A stretch of 64,000 bases of DNA from CAVYHJ01 sp963768165 [NCBI: uncultured bacterium] (GTDB taxonomy: Bacteria; UBP4; UBA4092), in contig CAVYHJ010000026.1 in the NCBI GenBank assembly GCA_963768165.1, positions 620,001-684,000 of the forward strand, given 5' to 3'. The translations under genes and the position numbers were made by a program. The stretch's first letter is position 1, and every line of letters begins with the position of its first letter. This document shows positions 9,863 through 19,457 of the stretch, piece after piece. The notes under the pieces were generated by a model. That model was not told where the DNA came from. It made no database searches and saw only the letters and a program-made list of their open reading frames with translations.

Positions 9863-10912
9863 ATGTTGAGAAGAATATTACTACTATTGTTCATTGGAGC
9901 ATTCGTTAGAGAGAGTGCGTATGCAACCTACACTCTCTCCAATTGGCAGATTATCAGTTATATGAACGAGTATCGTAATCATTTTCAAGCTGTCATTATA
10001 CAAGGATATATGTATGCTATTGGTGGAGAAAACGTTTCTAATGACAGTGTAGAACGAGCAAAAATTAATTCAGATGGGAGTTTGGGTACATGGCAGTATG
10101 TGAATGAGTTACCGGAGACAAATTTTATTGAATTTGCAGCCGTTACTGCGAATAATTCGATTTATTTAATTGGAGGTGGTGAGTATATATTTGATCCCAA
10201 TCCCATTATCTTAAATACGATTGAGAGAGCGACGGTGAATGCGGATAGCACCTTGAGTTCTTGGAGTATTTTATCATCAACGTTACTTGATCCAAGTGGA
10301 GAATTTGTTGCAGTGGTTGCCAACAATCGGATTTATGTGATCGGTGGAGCTGATGCGAATTCGATACTTACTACAGTGGAATATGCACCTATCAACTCTG
10401 ATGGAACATTAGGTACTTTTGTATTGTCTACCACTCATTTAACTATGCCTACTCAAGCATTATCAGGAGTATATTTTCAAAATCATATCTATGTTGCTGG
10501 AGGGGTGAATTTTGGAGGTAATATTATAGGTCCTACTGAAGTAGCACAGGTATATCCCGATGGAGAATTGGGTGCGTGGCAGGATATTAATACAACAATA
10601 ACATCGCATATAGAAACTGATGCTGTGACTGATGGACAAAATCTTTATATTGTAGGTGGGGGTTATTCTAGCTATGCAGGAGCATCCGGTCCTGTAGAAA
10701 GAGCGCAATTGTATTCTATTGGAAGTGTCGGAAATTGGCAATACGAACCTTCTTTAAATATAGGGAGGAATGGGATGTCCGCCGTGATTAATTATCCCTA
10801 TATCTATGCCGTTGATGGATATAATGATGCGTATGGTGATATGAATAGTATAGAACGAGCCATGATTCTTCCCTTATCCGTCGAAAAGAAATATTGGGAA
10901 ATTTTGGAATAA
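9863..10912 (+). CDS. Secreted Kelch-like beta-propeller protein (copy B)
   Basis: A 349-residue paralogue of the protein at 7651, with the same signal peptide type (LLLLFIGAFVRESAYA), the same six-blade layout with IGG strands and DGxLGxW loops, and an identical C-terminal tail. It has small insertions, for example about residue 111 (FDPNP) and residue 270 (SYAGAS). Together with the truncated glycosidase before it, it forms the second unit of a 2.2-kb tandem duplication. It probably acts outside the cytoplasm as a binding protein linked to the glycosidases of this region. Confidence 0.8.
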   Translation: MLRRILLLLFIGAFVRESAYATYTLSNWQIISYMNEYRNHFQAVIIQGYMYAIGGENVSNDSVERAKINSDGSLGTWQYVNELPETNFIEFAAVTANNSIYLIGGGEYIFDPNPIILNTIERATVNADSTLSSWSILSSTLLDPSGEFVAVVANNRIYVIGGADANSILTTVEYAPINSDGTLGTFVLSTTHLTMPTQALSGVYFQNHIYVAGGVNFGGNIIGPTEVAQVYPDGELGAWQDINTTITSHIETDAVTDGQNLYIVGGGYSSYAGASGPVERAQLYSIGSVGNWQYEPSLNIGRNGMSAVINYPYIYAVDGYNDAYGDMNSIERAMILPLSVEKKYWEILE

Positions 10913-11003
10913 TTTAATGCTTTTCTCTGTTATACCGTGTGATTCTTCAGTCTTATAATGTACCCCCTCAATACCAAACTCCTAATACAAATAACCCAAA
11001 GGA

Positions 11004-11181
11004 ACCTAAAACCCCAAACTTAAAACTGACTTGTTAAATCATTCTGAGTCTGCGAAAAATCGCACTTATTCGTTCTATTTTACCTATATCCTTTATCCTA
11101 TTTCCTATCAACTTGAAACCTTGTCCTTGAGGAATCGAGGATCGAGGATTAAAACTTTAGACTTTAGACTTTAAACTAAAA
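11004..11181. repeat. Two degenerate heptamer arrays
   Basis: Period-7 units. At 11004-11027 they are ACCTAAA, ACCCCAA, ACTTAAA and part of a fourth. At 11154-11181 they are ACTTTAG twice, ACTTTAA and ACTAAAA. Similar arrays occur at 30476, 31077, 55605 and 60717. Confidence 0.6.
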
Positions 11182-11267
11182 GCCAGGGAGAATTTTTTTG
11201 ATAATGCGTTGAGGAACATAAGATATAATGCTATCATTTAACTTTGACCTTTTGGTACTGCGTCTTT

Positions 11268-11301
11268 TATACCAATTCAGACGACGGGTCTCATCTTTAT
11301 A
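11268..11301 (+). repeat. Exact 34-bp duplicate of GH51 PA14 coding sequence
   Basis: Identical to 6822-6855. In the frame of the GH4 gene it would encode [11 protein letters not shown], the same peptide as in the PA14 domain. It lies upstream of the GH4 ribosome site and is probably a recombination scar. Confidence 0.9.
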
Positions 11302-11312
11302 AGGAGTATTAT

Positions 11313-12866
11313 ATGTCTATCAGAATCGCCATCATCGGAGCCGGAAGTTTGGGTTTCACTAGAAAATTAATGAGTGATATCCTGACTGTCCCGGAGTTAG
11401 CCGATACCACTTTTGCTTTAACCGATATTAGCCAGCGCAACCTGGAAATGATTGAACAATTGGCTAGACGGGATATTAAATTCAATCAATTACCGGCAAA
11501 AATAGAATGTACTCTTCATCGCCGAAAAGCATTGGAAAATGCCGATTACGTAATTAACATAACTAGGATTGGTGGACTGGAAGCATTCCAGATGGATGTC
11601 GATATTCCATTGAAATATGGGGTTGACCAATGTGTCGGAGATACTCTTTGTATCGGTGGGATTATGTATGGCCAAAGGAATATTCCGGTTATTTTGGATT
11701 TTTGTAAGGATATCAAGGAATATGCCAAACCCGATGTTCTCTTTCTCAATTATGCCAATCCTATGGCGATGAATACCTGGGCAGCCAATCAATATGGCGG
11801 GGTGAAGACTATTGGTCTATGTCATGGAGTCCAAGGTGGTCATTGGCAAATCACCGAAGTCATTAAACTTCTCATTAATAAAAACAAAAAACCGGGGGAT
11901 AAGGGATATAAAGAGATTTCCATGAATGAGGTGGATATTATTTGTGCCGGGATTAATCATCAGACCTGGTATATCAAGGTTCTTTATGATGGAAAAGATT
12001 GGACTGGCCGATTATTAGAAGGGTTTGAATCCCATCCGGTATTCAGTAAAACAGAAAAAGTCAGAATCGATATATTAAGACGGTTTGGATATTACACCAC
12101 TGAATCCAACGGCCATGTCTCGGAATATGTCCCCTGGTATAGGAAAAGAACTAATGAAATCAAACAATGGATATCCCTGGATTCATGGATTAATGGAGAG
12201 ACTGGCGGATACCTAAGGGTCTGTACGGAAGGAAGAAACTGGTTTAAAACTGATTTCCCGAACTGGTTGAAAGAAGACCCATCCCGGATTACTCCCTCCA
12301 ACCGGAGTCAGGAACATTGTAGTTATATTATCGAAGCCCTGGAAACCGGTCGGTGTTATCGGGGTCATTTTAATGTAGTGAATAAAGGTTGCATCACCAA
12401 TTTACCCGATGATGCCATTATCGAAACTCCGGGTTATGTCGATAAAAATGGAATCAATATCCCCAAGGTCGGTGACCTGCCATTAGGATGCGCAGCCATT
12501 TGTAATGCGTCCATCTCGGTACAACGGCTGGCAGTGGAAGCCGCTGTTCATGGAGATGTTAATCTTTTAAAGCAGGCGGCTCTAATGGACCCATTAACCG
12601 GTGCTGTATGCAATCCTCCTGAAATCAGCCAGATGGTGGATGAAATGCTGGTTGCTCAAGCCCAATGGTTACCGCAATACCGAAAAGAAATTCCCAAGGC
12701 AGTCCAAAGGTTGAAATCCGAGAAACCTCTCGGAACCAGAAAAACCAAAGGATCGGCGAGAATCAAAATCAAATCTATTGCGGAAATGAAAAAAAATGCA
12801 CTGGCGGCTAGAAAAAATGCCCAAGCTGCAGATAAAGCAGAAGCTCAGAGGAAAAAAAATAAATAA
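11313..12866 (+). CDS. Glycoside hydrolase family 4 (alpha-galactosidase/alpha-galacturonidase type)
   Basis: A 517-residue cytosolic enzyme of the NAD- and metal-dependent GH4 family. The Rossmann start IAIIGAGSLGFTRKL, the NYANPMAMNTWA segment, the metal-binding Cys/His of LCHGVQGG and the GINHQTWY motif are all present. GH4 enzymes act by oxidation at C3 and elimination; the CHGVQ signature points to the alpha-galactosidase/galacturonidase branch rather than 6-phospho-glucosidases. I start at the ATG at 11313, 6 bases after AAGGAG. The frame extends upstream only through the duplicated PA14 scrap. The last 40 residues are an Ala/Lys-rich tail not typical of the family. Confidence 0.88.
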   Translation: MSIRIAIIGAGSLGFTRKLMSDILTVPELADTTFALTDISQRNLEMIEQLARRDIKFNQLPAKIECTLHRRKALENADYVINITRIGGLEAFQMDVDIPLKYGVDQCVGDTLCIGGIMYGQRNIPVILDFCKDIKEYAKPDVLFLNYANPMAMNTWAANQYGGVKTIGLCHGVQGGHWQITEVIKLLINKNKKPGDKGYKEISMNEVDIICAGINHQTWYIKVLYDGKDWTGRLLEGFESHPVFSKTEKVRIDILRRFGYYTTESNGHVSEYVPWYRKRTNEIKQWISLDSWINGETGGYLRVCTEGRNWFKTDFPNWLKEDPSRITPSNRSQEHCSYIIEALETGRCYRGHFNVVNKGCITNLPDDAIIETPGYVDKNGINIPKVGDLPLGCAAICNASISVQRLAVEAAVHGDVNLLKQAALMDPLTGAVCNPPEISQMVDEMLVAQAQWLPQYRKEIPKAVQRLKSEKPLGTRKTKGSARIKIKSIAEMKKNALAARKNAQAADKAEAQRKKNK

Positions 12867-12970
12867 TACGGTTGTAAGAAAGTTATCATTTCTTGGCAAA
12901 ATGTCGTTCGAATAATTCTTTGGCCTTAAGATAACCTTCCTCGGAATAAATTATTAGAAACAGGATGTTT

Positions 12971-14725
12971 TTAATTTTCTAACGCAAGTTGTTCTGACAT
13001 CTCATGTTCGACCTCTGATTTCATGCGGTGAAGGATACCCTTGGGATGGTCTACACAATGATGGACTATGGCATCGGCTCTATGCTGGCTGTCAGCAACA
13101 GCATAAATTCTCATTTCCGGTGCATTCCCGGAAGGCCGGATATGGGCAATATCACCATTGCTGAAATAAATGCGCACTCCGTCAACATAATTAATCCGAA
13201 TAACCTCCCCGAAACCTAATTTATGGGAAAAAGTATTTTGAAGATGACTTCGAATCTTCTGCAGAGATTTGAGTTGGAAAGAGGACATCGGGATGGATTG
13301 ATGGTTATAATCCAGGGATAGTATATTTCTATTTTCAAAAGAGATTTCTTTTACATCAGAGTTATCAGGTAAATACCTGGCTAGAATCTTTGAACTGACC
13401 GTTCGAGGAAAATGTTTCAATAAAGATGCTTTACTAAACCTTTTGGCAAACTGGTCGAAAAGCTGGGCTAGAGTTTTCTCTTGATCTACCATGGAATAAA
13501 GGACACATAATATCGGCAGTACGGCATCGCAGGTGGGGATGGCTTTCAGGATTTTTCCATTATGCGGCATATTGGACCCAGTGAGAAAACCACCGGTGGC
13601 TTCCCAGCCGCAAACTCTCAATTTCCCTTTTTTTCTCGCTTGTTCCATCCCAGCTATCACATGGGGTGACCCAATTTTCGTTTTAGGTTCCAGTTTATCT
13701 TTTAGAAGGCTCCGGTCAATGGCATCGTTACAATTAATAGGAACTACCACTGCGTCGACATCAAGGTATTCTGCCACCAGCATACCGACCAGATCTCCGG
13801 CATAAAATCTGACCCGGCATGGGGAATCTGGTTCCACACCCAAAATCAAAGGCCGGTCACTATCCCCGTCCGTGGAGACTACTGCGTCCAAAGGACCGGA
13901 TTTTACCCAGGCATTATTCGCCAATTGTTGAATAACAACCAATTGTTCTTTATCAATATTTTCCGTATCGACCGGGATAAAAGTATCGCTTCGGCCGGCA
14001 GGAACTGTCTCAGCACCCAGTTGCCTAAGAATATCCACTAAGATATCCCGGCCTACAGCAGAATGTTGATAGACCAATACTCGTATCCCTTGTAAACCAT
14101 TTTTTGGAAAGAAATCCAAATAGTATTGGATATAACCTAACCTGCCGGAATCATCTACCGGACTTAAATCTATGTGCCCGGATTTAAACCTGCCCTGTTC
14201 ATTAAAAATCGATTGCTGAAATGGCTGGTGATATAACCTTTCCCGAACAACATTCACTTTATGTTTAATTGGTTCCTCATCTTTTTTTAACAATTCTCCA
14301 TGCGTAGTATTAGTTTTATATCCATTTCGGTCAAAAGGAATATGGCTGCCGGTAATCATCATACTACCTTTCCCTCGAGTAGTGGCATGATAAGTTATGG
14401 CAGGAGAAGGTATCGTCCCCAAGTTAATGGGTTTCATGCCTACATCCCGGATAGCCCGTTCAATAGCCTGAGCAATTTCTCCCCGGCCATCGGCTTCCGG
14501 TACATATTGGGTAGAGCTGGGCCGTAGATCATAAGCAAAAAAGAAGATATCCCCTTTTCGAATTCCCCCTTCGTCCATGGATAAGGATTGCAAATATTCC
14601 ATTTCGGCAACGGCATTGATATAAATCTCCAATTGGGTCAAATCAACCACTAATCCACGACGGCCACTGGTACCAAATTTTAAAATTTTTGGCTCATAAG
14701 ATAGACTTTCTCGGAGTGTTTTCAT
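12971..14725 (-). CDS. Phosphohexomutase (phosphoglucomutase/phosphomannomutase family)
   Basis: A 584-residue alpha-D-phosphohexomutase with FGTSGRRG near residue 17, the phosphoserine loop TGSHIP (Ser127), the magnesium loop DGDSDRP (about 286-292), the sugar-binding GWEATGGF and a C-terminal phosphate loop RPSGNAPEMR. It interconverts hexose 1- and 6-phosphates, which fits the surrounding glycosidases. Reading SHIP in place of the common SHNP is a variant found in part of the family. I start at the ATG at 14725 because homology begins there; the frame continues upstream through low-complexity hydrophobic codons. No clear ribosome site precedes it. It is longer than the usual 450-550 residues. 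Confidence 0.85.
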   Translation of the reverse strand: MKTLRESLSYEPKILKFGTSGRRGLVVDLTQLEIYINAVAEMEYLQSLSMDEGGIRKGDIFFFAYDLRPSSTQYVPEADGRGEIAQAIERAIRDVGMKPINLGTIPSPAITYHATTRGKGSMMITGSHIPFDRNGYKTNTTHGELLKKDEEPIKHKVNVVRERLYHQPFQQSIFNEQGRFKSGHIDLSPVDDSGRLGYIQYYLDFFPKNGLQGIRVLVYQHSAVGRDILVDILRQLGAETVPAGRSDTFIPVDTENIDKEQLVVIQQLANNAWVKSGPLDAVVSTDGDSDRPLILGVEPDSPCRVRFYAGDLVGMLVAEYLDVDAVVVPINCNDAIDRSLLKDKLEPKTKIGSPHVIAGMEQARKKGKLRVCGWEATGGFLTGSNMPHNGKILKAIPTCDAVLPILCVLYSMVDQEKTLAQLFDQFAKRFSKASLLKHFPRTVSSKILARYLPDNSDVKEISFENRNILSLDYNHQSIPMSSFQLKSLQKIRSHLQNTFSHKLGFGEVIRINYVDGVRIYFSNGDIAHIRPSGNAPEMRIYAVADSQHRADAIVHHCVDHPKGILHRMKSEVEHEMSEQLALEN

Positions 14726-15069
14726 AAATAAATTTAGACCATAAATTATAAAGGATAGAAGGAATTCATACAATCCGAATAATCTATAACAATAAGTTGT
14801 CGTCCCTGAAAAAGAAATACAGAACACTTGTTGAATTTTAAATTGGAATTAAGCTGGATATCGTAGTATAATGGGGATGGTGGATAATGGTTAAAGGAAT
14901 TGGGGGAGTTCCTACAAATTTGTCTTTCTGTAAACTCCTTCGTAACATTGCCGTAACGTTCCTTTTATATTCCGCTGAATAGAGTTTAATCTTTATAGTG
15001 ATTGAGGAGAATATGCATCCTTGATAATTTAATACTTAAAGACCCAACTCTTACAAAACACAAGAGGTT

Positions 15070-16200
15070 ATGATTTGGCATAAAATTAGCGTTGAGTGTT
15101 ATATGAGATGCCCTCGAAAATACATTTTACTTTTAACTATTACCGTTTTACTTGTTGTACCTTTATTAGCCAATTCCTTTCTTTTAGACAGTTTTGAAGG
15201 TACCTTGACATGGCACGCCGATACGATTGGTGATCCTGCAACCCTTTCCATCGTTCCGGAAAATGCCACGGAAGGAAAAAATTCCTTACATGCCGTTTTT
15301 CAAAATATGGGGAAGGGAGAAGCGATCATCTATCGGGAAGCAAATGCTGATCTATCCCGTTCAACTACGCTGGTGTTAGATATAACGAATCCGCAGGGTG
15401 CGATTGTCTTCATAGCCACGGCTTTCCAGACGGGTTCAGACTGGGTGTATTACGAATCCAAACCTGTTCCCTTGCAACCGGGAATCAATAAAGATGTTGC
15501 GTTCAATTTAACCAGCCCGGAATATTGCTGTGCCGAGAGCCAGTGGAAATTTAGTTCAAATTTGCGGAATCGAGATCAAGTGCAGAGAATAAATTTTTTA
15601 ATTTTCACAGGTTCTTATAAGACAGGGGATCTATACATCGATAACATTCGACTACAACAAACCAAATCACTAGGTATCACTCCAGAAACAGCCGTAACTA
15701 GTAAGACCGTTTTGATCACCGGATTTGAAGATGAAATTCTCTTTAATCCACAAAGCGATGCAAAATACCAAGATATTTCGTTATCGAATGAACATGTTAC
15801 CGAGGGACATAATTCGATGAAATGGGATTATAAAAATCCACCGGATGGAAGGGTATCCATCATGCTGGATTTCCAAGAAAACCTAAAAACCTCCAGTGGT
15901 GTCTTAGTGGATGTATATAATGATACCAAAGAAGATATGCAATTTGATATTGCATTTTGTATGGAGAATAGCTGGGATTGGTATGAGTCTCCAAAGGTAG
16001 TCATTCATCCGGGACCGAATAATAATATCTGGATTGATTTAACCACACCTACTTGGAGAACCAAAAAGACTAATTATACATACAACAATGAATATCTGGA
16101 CAGGTCTAAAAAAACCAAGACTATTATTTTAGTTCTTTATCCCTGGGGTATCAGAACTGGGTCAGTGTATGTGGATAACCTGCGGCTAATTAAGAAATAA
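15070..16200 (+). CDS. Secreted tandem jelly-roll (carbohydrate-binding-like) protein
   Basis: A 376-residue protein with a signal peptide (about residues 15-37, ending LLANS) and two related domains of about 165 residues. Each begins with a DSFEG/TGFED segment and ends with a VDNLRL/IDNIRL strand, a pattern of beta-sandwich carbohydrate-binding domains. No catalytic motif is present. The ATG at 15070 has AGAGG very close upstream; an in-frame ATG at 15103 would give a more typical signal peptide and may be the true start. It lies 95 bases before a related gene, with its own likely promoter between them. Likely a cell-surface or periplasmic glycan-binding protein. Confidence 0.65.
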   Translation: MIWHKISVECYMRCPRKYILLLTITVLLVVPLLANSFLLDSFEGTLTWHADTIGDPATLSIVPENATEGKNSLHAVFQNMGKGEAIIYREANADLSRSTTLVLDITNPQGAIVFIATAFQTGSDWVYYESKPVPLQPGINKDVAFNLTSPEYCCAESQWKFSSNLRNRDQVQRINFLIFTGSYKTGDLYIDNIRLQQTKSLGITPETAVTSKTVLITGFEDEILFNPQSDAKYQDISLSNEHVTEGHNSMKWDYKNPPDGRVSIMLDFQENLKTSSGVLVDVYNDTKEDMQFDIAFCMENSWDWYESPKVVIHPGPNNNIWIDLTTPTWRTKKTNYTYNNEYLDRSKKTKTIILVLYPWGIRTGSVYVDNLRLIKK

Positions 16201-16294
16201 TGGGATTTAATTTCTGGGATTTTAATAAGTCTATTATTGGATTTTGGTATAATACCCTACAATCAATTACCTAATATTATTTGGAGGAGTTCCC

Positions 16295-18019
16295 ATGATA
16301 ACTAACAAAGAGAAGATTTATAATTATTTCAAATATGGAATAAGTCTGGTCTTGGTTTTTCTATTTATACAATCATCAGTTCCCGCGAAATCAGTACTCA
16401 TGGATAGTTTCGAAGAGAGCTTGACTTGGACAATTGATACATCGGCTGATTTGGCTACATTATCAATTTCAACACTTCATGCCACGGATGGGAAACAGTC
16501 ACTGTTTGTTACCGTTCAAGATTCGGGTAAGGATAAAGCGATGATTGGCCATGATGAGGCACGAGATTTAACATCTATCAGTGGAATTAAATTGGATGTT
16601 ACTAATCCAATGTCAACGCCGGTAACAATATCCATTGCCATGCTCATGGGACCAAAGTGGTGGTGGACAGAATCCAAGCCAATAACCCTCCAACCGGGAT
16701 TGAATAAGAATATCTGGTTTGATTTTACTAAAAAGGAATTTAAAACCGATAAAACAGAATCCCTGGAACTCTCAAAGCAGTTTACCCAGCCGATCGATTA
16801 TATTACACAACTAAAACGTCTTTATATTTTGGTTTTTACCGGACAATTAAAGAAGGTTAATCTCTTTATCGATAATATCCGGTGGGAACGAAATAATACT
16901 ATCTCTAAAGTACAGTCTGAATCAGTGACATCGTCAGTCTCGAGTAAAAAATTGTCGGATAAGCACCAAACGACAGCAGCCACGGTTCGGACTCCTCATG
17001 AAATGCTCGTAAATGGAAGTTTTGCCAACGGGAGTGCCAACTGGGTAGTTGAGCAAGCCATGGGTGCCACCGGTCTGGCCGAGTATGTCAAAGAAGGGCC
17101 GGACGGCAAAACTGCCATGCGACTCAAAGTGCTCAGCATTGCGAGCACACCCTGGCGGTTGCAGGTCTATCAAAAAGGACTGCGCGTCGAGAAAGATAAG
17201 CCGTATCTCCTAACCTTTTGGGTCAAGTCCGATCGTACCGGTGACATCACTGTCAATTGCATGCAGAACCACGAACCCTGGGACCACCACATGCAGGAAA
17301 TAATCCCGGTTTCCACCAACTGGAAACAGATACAATTCAAGTTTGTCCCACCCTGGAATGATAACAATATGCGCATCTGCTTCACTAATCTTGGCACCAC
17401 CACCGGCCGGATCTACTGGTTTGCCAACTGTTCCCTGGTGACAACCCAAGAAGCGAAAATGATAGGTGCTGTCCCGGCTGCAGTCAAAGCTGCACCTGCG
17501 ATAAAACAGGTTGTGGTTTGGGATGGGGAACAAGCGAACAAGGGCGCCGGCTGGACGAATCCTACTACTGCAACGATTAAACCACAAACCGTTGAAGCGC
17601 ACAGTGGCAAAAAAGCATTGGAGTTCAAGTTCGAAAGCAACAAGGAATGGGTTGGTGCCGGATGGAACTGGTGTGCTTTCCAAACAGGGCATTATGGCAC
17701 GGACATCTCGGCGATGAAAAACTTTACCTTCTGGATCAAGAAGAAGGGCATAGTCGCCGATCTACAAATCAACCTATTGTGTAATGGTCCGGTTTTTGAC
17801 ATGCCAGAACATCATACCGAAAAGGTGTCTGTTCTCAAATACTGTCCCCAATTGCTCGATGGTAAGTGGCACAAAGTAAGCATTCCATTGGCTGACCTTA
17901 AACAACCCGAAGGGTTTGACCCTTTACACGTTGCCGAGTTACAAATGTTTAATGCTGGAGTTGGAGATGGCAGCTTCATCTTTGACGACATCGCCTTCGA
18001 CAATCGCACCATCCAGTAG
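16295..18019 (+). CDS. Secreted multi-domain carbohydrate-binding protein
   Basis: A 574-residue protein with a signal peptide (about 1-31), an N-terminal domain like those of the preceding gene (DSFEESLTW to DNIRWE, about 33-200), a linker, a CBM4/9-like domain (about 230-390, NGSFANGSANW onwards) and a third jelly roll (about 400-570, ending FDDIAFDN). GGAGG precedes the ATG. Base composition changes inside the gene: lines before about 16,980 are 35-45 % GC, and several after it are 55-62 %. That suggests the C-terminal two domains came from another source. No catalytic domain is visible, so a binding role is inferred. Confidence 0.72.
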   Translation: MITNKEKIYNYFKYGISLVLVFLFIQSSVPAKSVLMDSFEESLTWTIDTSADLATLSISTLHATDGKQSLFVTVQDSGKDKAMIGHDEARDLTSISGIKLDVTNPMSTPVTISIAMLMGPKWWWTESKPITLQPGLNKNIWFDFTKKEFKTDKTESLELSKQFTQPIDYITQLKRLYILVFTGQLKKVNLFIDNIRWERNNTISKVQSESVTSSVSSKKLSDKHQTTAATVRTPHEMLVNGSFANGSANWVVEQAMGATGLAEYVKEGPDGKTAMRLKVLSIASTPWRLQVYQKGLRVEKDKPYLLTFWVKSDRTGDITVNCMQNHEPWDHHMQEIIPVSTNWKQIQFKFVPPWNDNNMRICFTNLGTTTGRIYWFANCSLVTTQEAKMIGAVPAAVKAAPAIKQVVVWDGEQANKGAGWTNPTTATIKPQTVEAHSGKKALEFKFESNKEWVGAGWNWCAFQTGHYGTDISAMKNFTFWIKKKGIVADLQINLLCNGPVFDMPEHHTEKVSVLKYCPQLLDGKWHKVSIPLADLKQPEGFDPLHVAELQMFNAGVGDGSFIFDDIAFDNRTIQ

Positions 18020-18062
18020 TGACAGGATTCTAGCATCTTGGAAAAAGAAACGAAAGCACTGA

Positions 18063-19082
18063 CTAACCCTCTTTGAGTAATTCAAACATCTTACGGTCAA
18101 GTTTATGACCCTGGTAATCTTCATATTGAACATCTTGACGGAGGCTGTCAAAGATCCCGAAACTCCCGCGCAGATTCCATAACGCCCAACCAAACCCAGC
18201 TTTTTTCCAATTCACCAAACAGTCTTTCATCCATCCCAAAACAACCGGATGAGGTGTAAAATGGTGTGCACCCCATTCTCCTACATGAACGCCGATTTTA
18301 TTTTGGTCGATAAATTTTGTCCAAGGTTCGATGGTATCTTTCCACAACCGTTCAACTCCATAATCTGGTTCCAGAGGCCAGGTAGGTTCGGCCATTTTGT
18401 CCGAATCTTTCACCCATTGGGCTTTATAATGACTGATAACAAAAGGGTCATATCCCCGGGTACTTTGGGCAATTTTAAAGGGCGCCAATTCCGGGACAGG
18501 GCTCCTGCCAAAGTTTGTACCATCGGCGATAATCAGGCGGGTTGGGTCAACTTCCCGGATGGTTTGAATAGCCGGAGCTACTCCCCGTGCATATTGTTCC
18601 CCTGTTATCAATGGAGGTTCATTAATTAAATCAAATGATAATTCCGAAGAAGTAATCCCTTTATATCGTTGTGCAAACATACGCCACTGGTCAGCAAATA
18701 ACAGTCTTACTTTTTTACTTCCGGAATCATCTCCCCAAAGGTCTAATTCTTCCTTGGGTGGATTGACACAATACCCCGGTCCCCGGTGAAGACAAAGATT
18801 GACATGAATCTTCCGCTGACGCGCCCATTGAATGACCTGGTCGATATCTTTAAGAGGTTTTTCATCATATTCTCCCGGGGAAATAGTCCAAATCCGGTAA
18901 TCGGTAGGCAGCCGGATAAAATCAAATCCCCATTCTGCTATAAAGTCCAAATCCCATTCATAATACGGTTGATTCCATTCCAGTCTTCCTTTAATGAACT
19001 TTTCTAAAAGATTAAACCCTCGCCATCGGGGAAGCCGGGTGTAGTCAGGTTGTTCGCTTTGTGTTGAGTTCAATTTATTCAT
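18063..19082 (-). CDS. Glycoside hydrolase family 5 (endoglucanase/glucosidase-like)
   Basis: A 339-residue GH5 TIM barrel without a signal peptide. The family motifs are clear: RGFNLLEKF near residue 21, FIRLPTDYR near 55-63, the acid/base Glu155 in DLINEPP and the nucleophile Glu269 in VGEWGAHH. Related enzymes hydrolyse beta-1,4-glucan, glucomannan or short cello-oligosaccharides. Being cytosolic, this one probably acts on imported oligosaccharides. It is convergent with the binding-protein gene at 16295, with 43 bases between stops. The upstream region shows no strong ribosome site. Confidence 0.9.
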   Translation of the reverse strand: MNKLNSTQSEQPDYTRLPRWRGFNLLEKFIKGRLEWNQPYYEWDLDFIAEWGFDFIRLPTDYRIWTISPGEYDEKPLKDIDQVIQWARQRKIHVNLCLHRGPGYCVNPPKEELDLWGDDSGSKKVRLLFADQWRMFAQRYKGITSSELSFDLINEPPLITGEQYARGVAPAIQTIREVDPTRLIIADGTNFGRSPVPELAPFKIAQSTRGYDPFVISHYKAQWVKDSDKMAEPTWPLEPDYGVERLWKDTIEPWTKFIDQNKIGVHVGEWGAHHFTPHPVVLGWMKDCLVNWKKAGFGWALWNLRGSFGIFDSLRQDVQYEDYQGHKLDRKMFELLKEG

Positions 19083-19457
19083 TTAAAGTACCTTTTCGTT
19101 GAGAATTTATATATTTTTAAGAATTTCGAGTATAGCATAATTGCTGTTGGGAAAATGCCACATCCTCAACGCCATCCCTGCTCCAATAGAGGAGAACGGA
19201 TGTTGCATATGAAAAATAAGAAGCCTAATTTTTGTTGTTATAAGAGTATCAGATTAGTCGTCCCTTTGGGGAGACCAGGGATATAATTGGCACATAATAT
19301 ATCGAAGGGTCTAATCTTAAAAAAATATCCCGCTAGAAAACAGTAACTGCGATAGTTAATAGTGCCGATGGAATTAGTAGTAACCGTAGTAGAAACACCC
19401 ACAAAAACACACTACACTCTTATAATGTGGTTACTTACAACCGTATACCCGGGACAA
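19083..19457. other. Intergenic gap
   Basis: About 375 AT-rich bases between the GH5 start and the end of the small secreted protein on the same strand. I see no RNA gene, long repeat or clear terminator. Confidence 0.4.

Larger units (their letters stand above)
10913..11312. other. Repeat-bearing intergenic region before the GH4 gene
   Basis: About 400 bases without a gene. It holds two degenerate heptamer arrays (11004-11027 and 11154-11181), a CCTTGAGGAATCGAGGA element (about 11123-11139), a TATAAT at 11224-11229 that may drive the GH4 gene, and an exact 34-bp copy (11268-11301) of part of the GH51 PA14 coding sequence, immediately followed by the GH4 ribosome site. Confidence 0.6.

Noticed and set aside
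11244-11312. Upstream extension of the GH4 protein
   Set aside because: It reads through the duplicated PA14 scrap; the ATG at 11313 has AAGGAG at the right spacing.
17210-17692. 160-codon minus-strand frame in the binding-protein gene
   Set aside because: It is antisense to the CBM-like domain and due to the raised GC of this stretch; no start signal.
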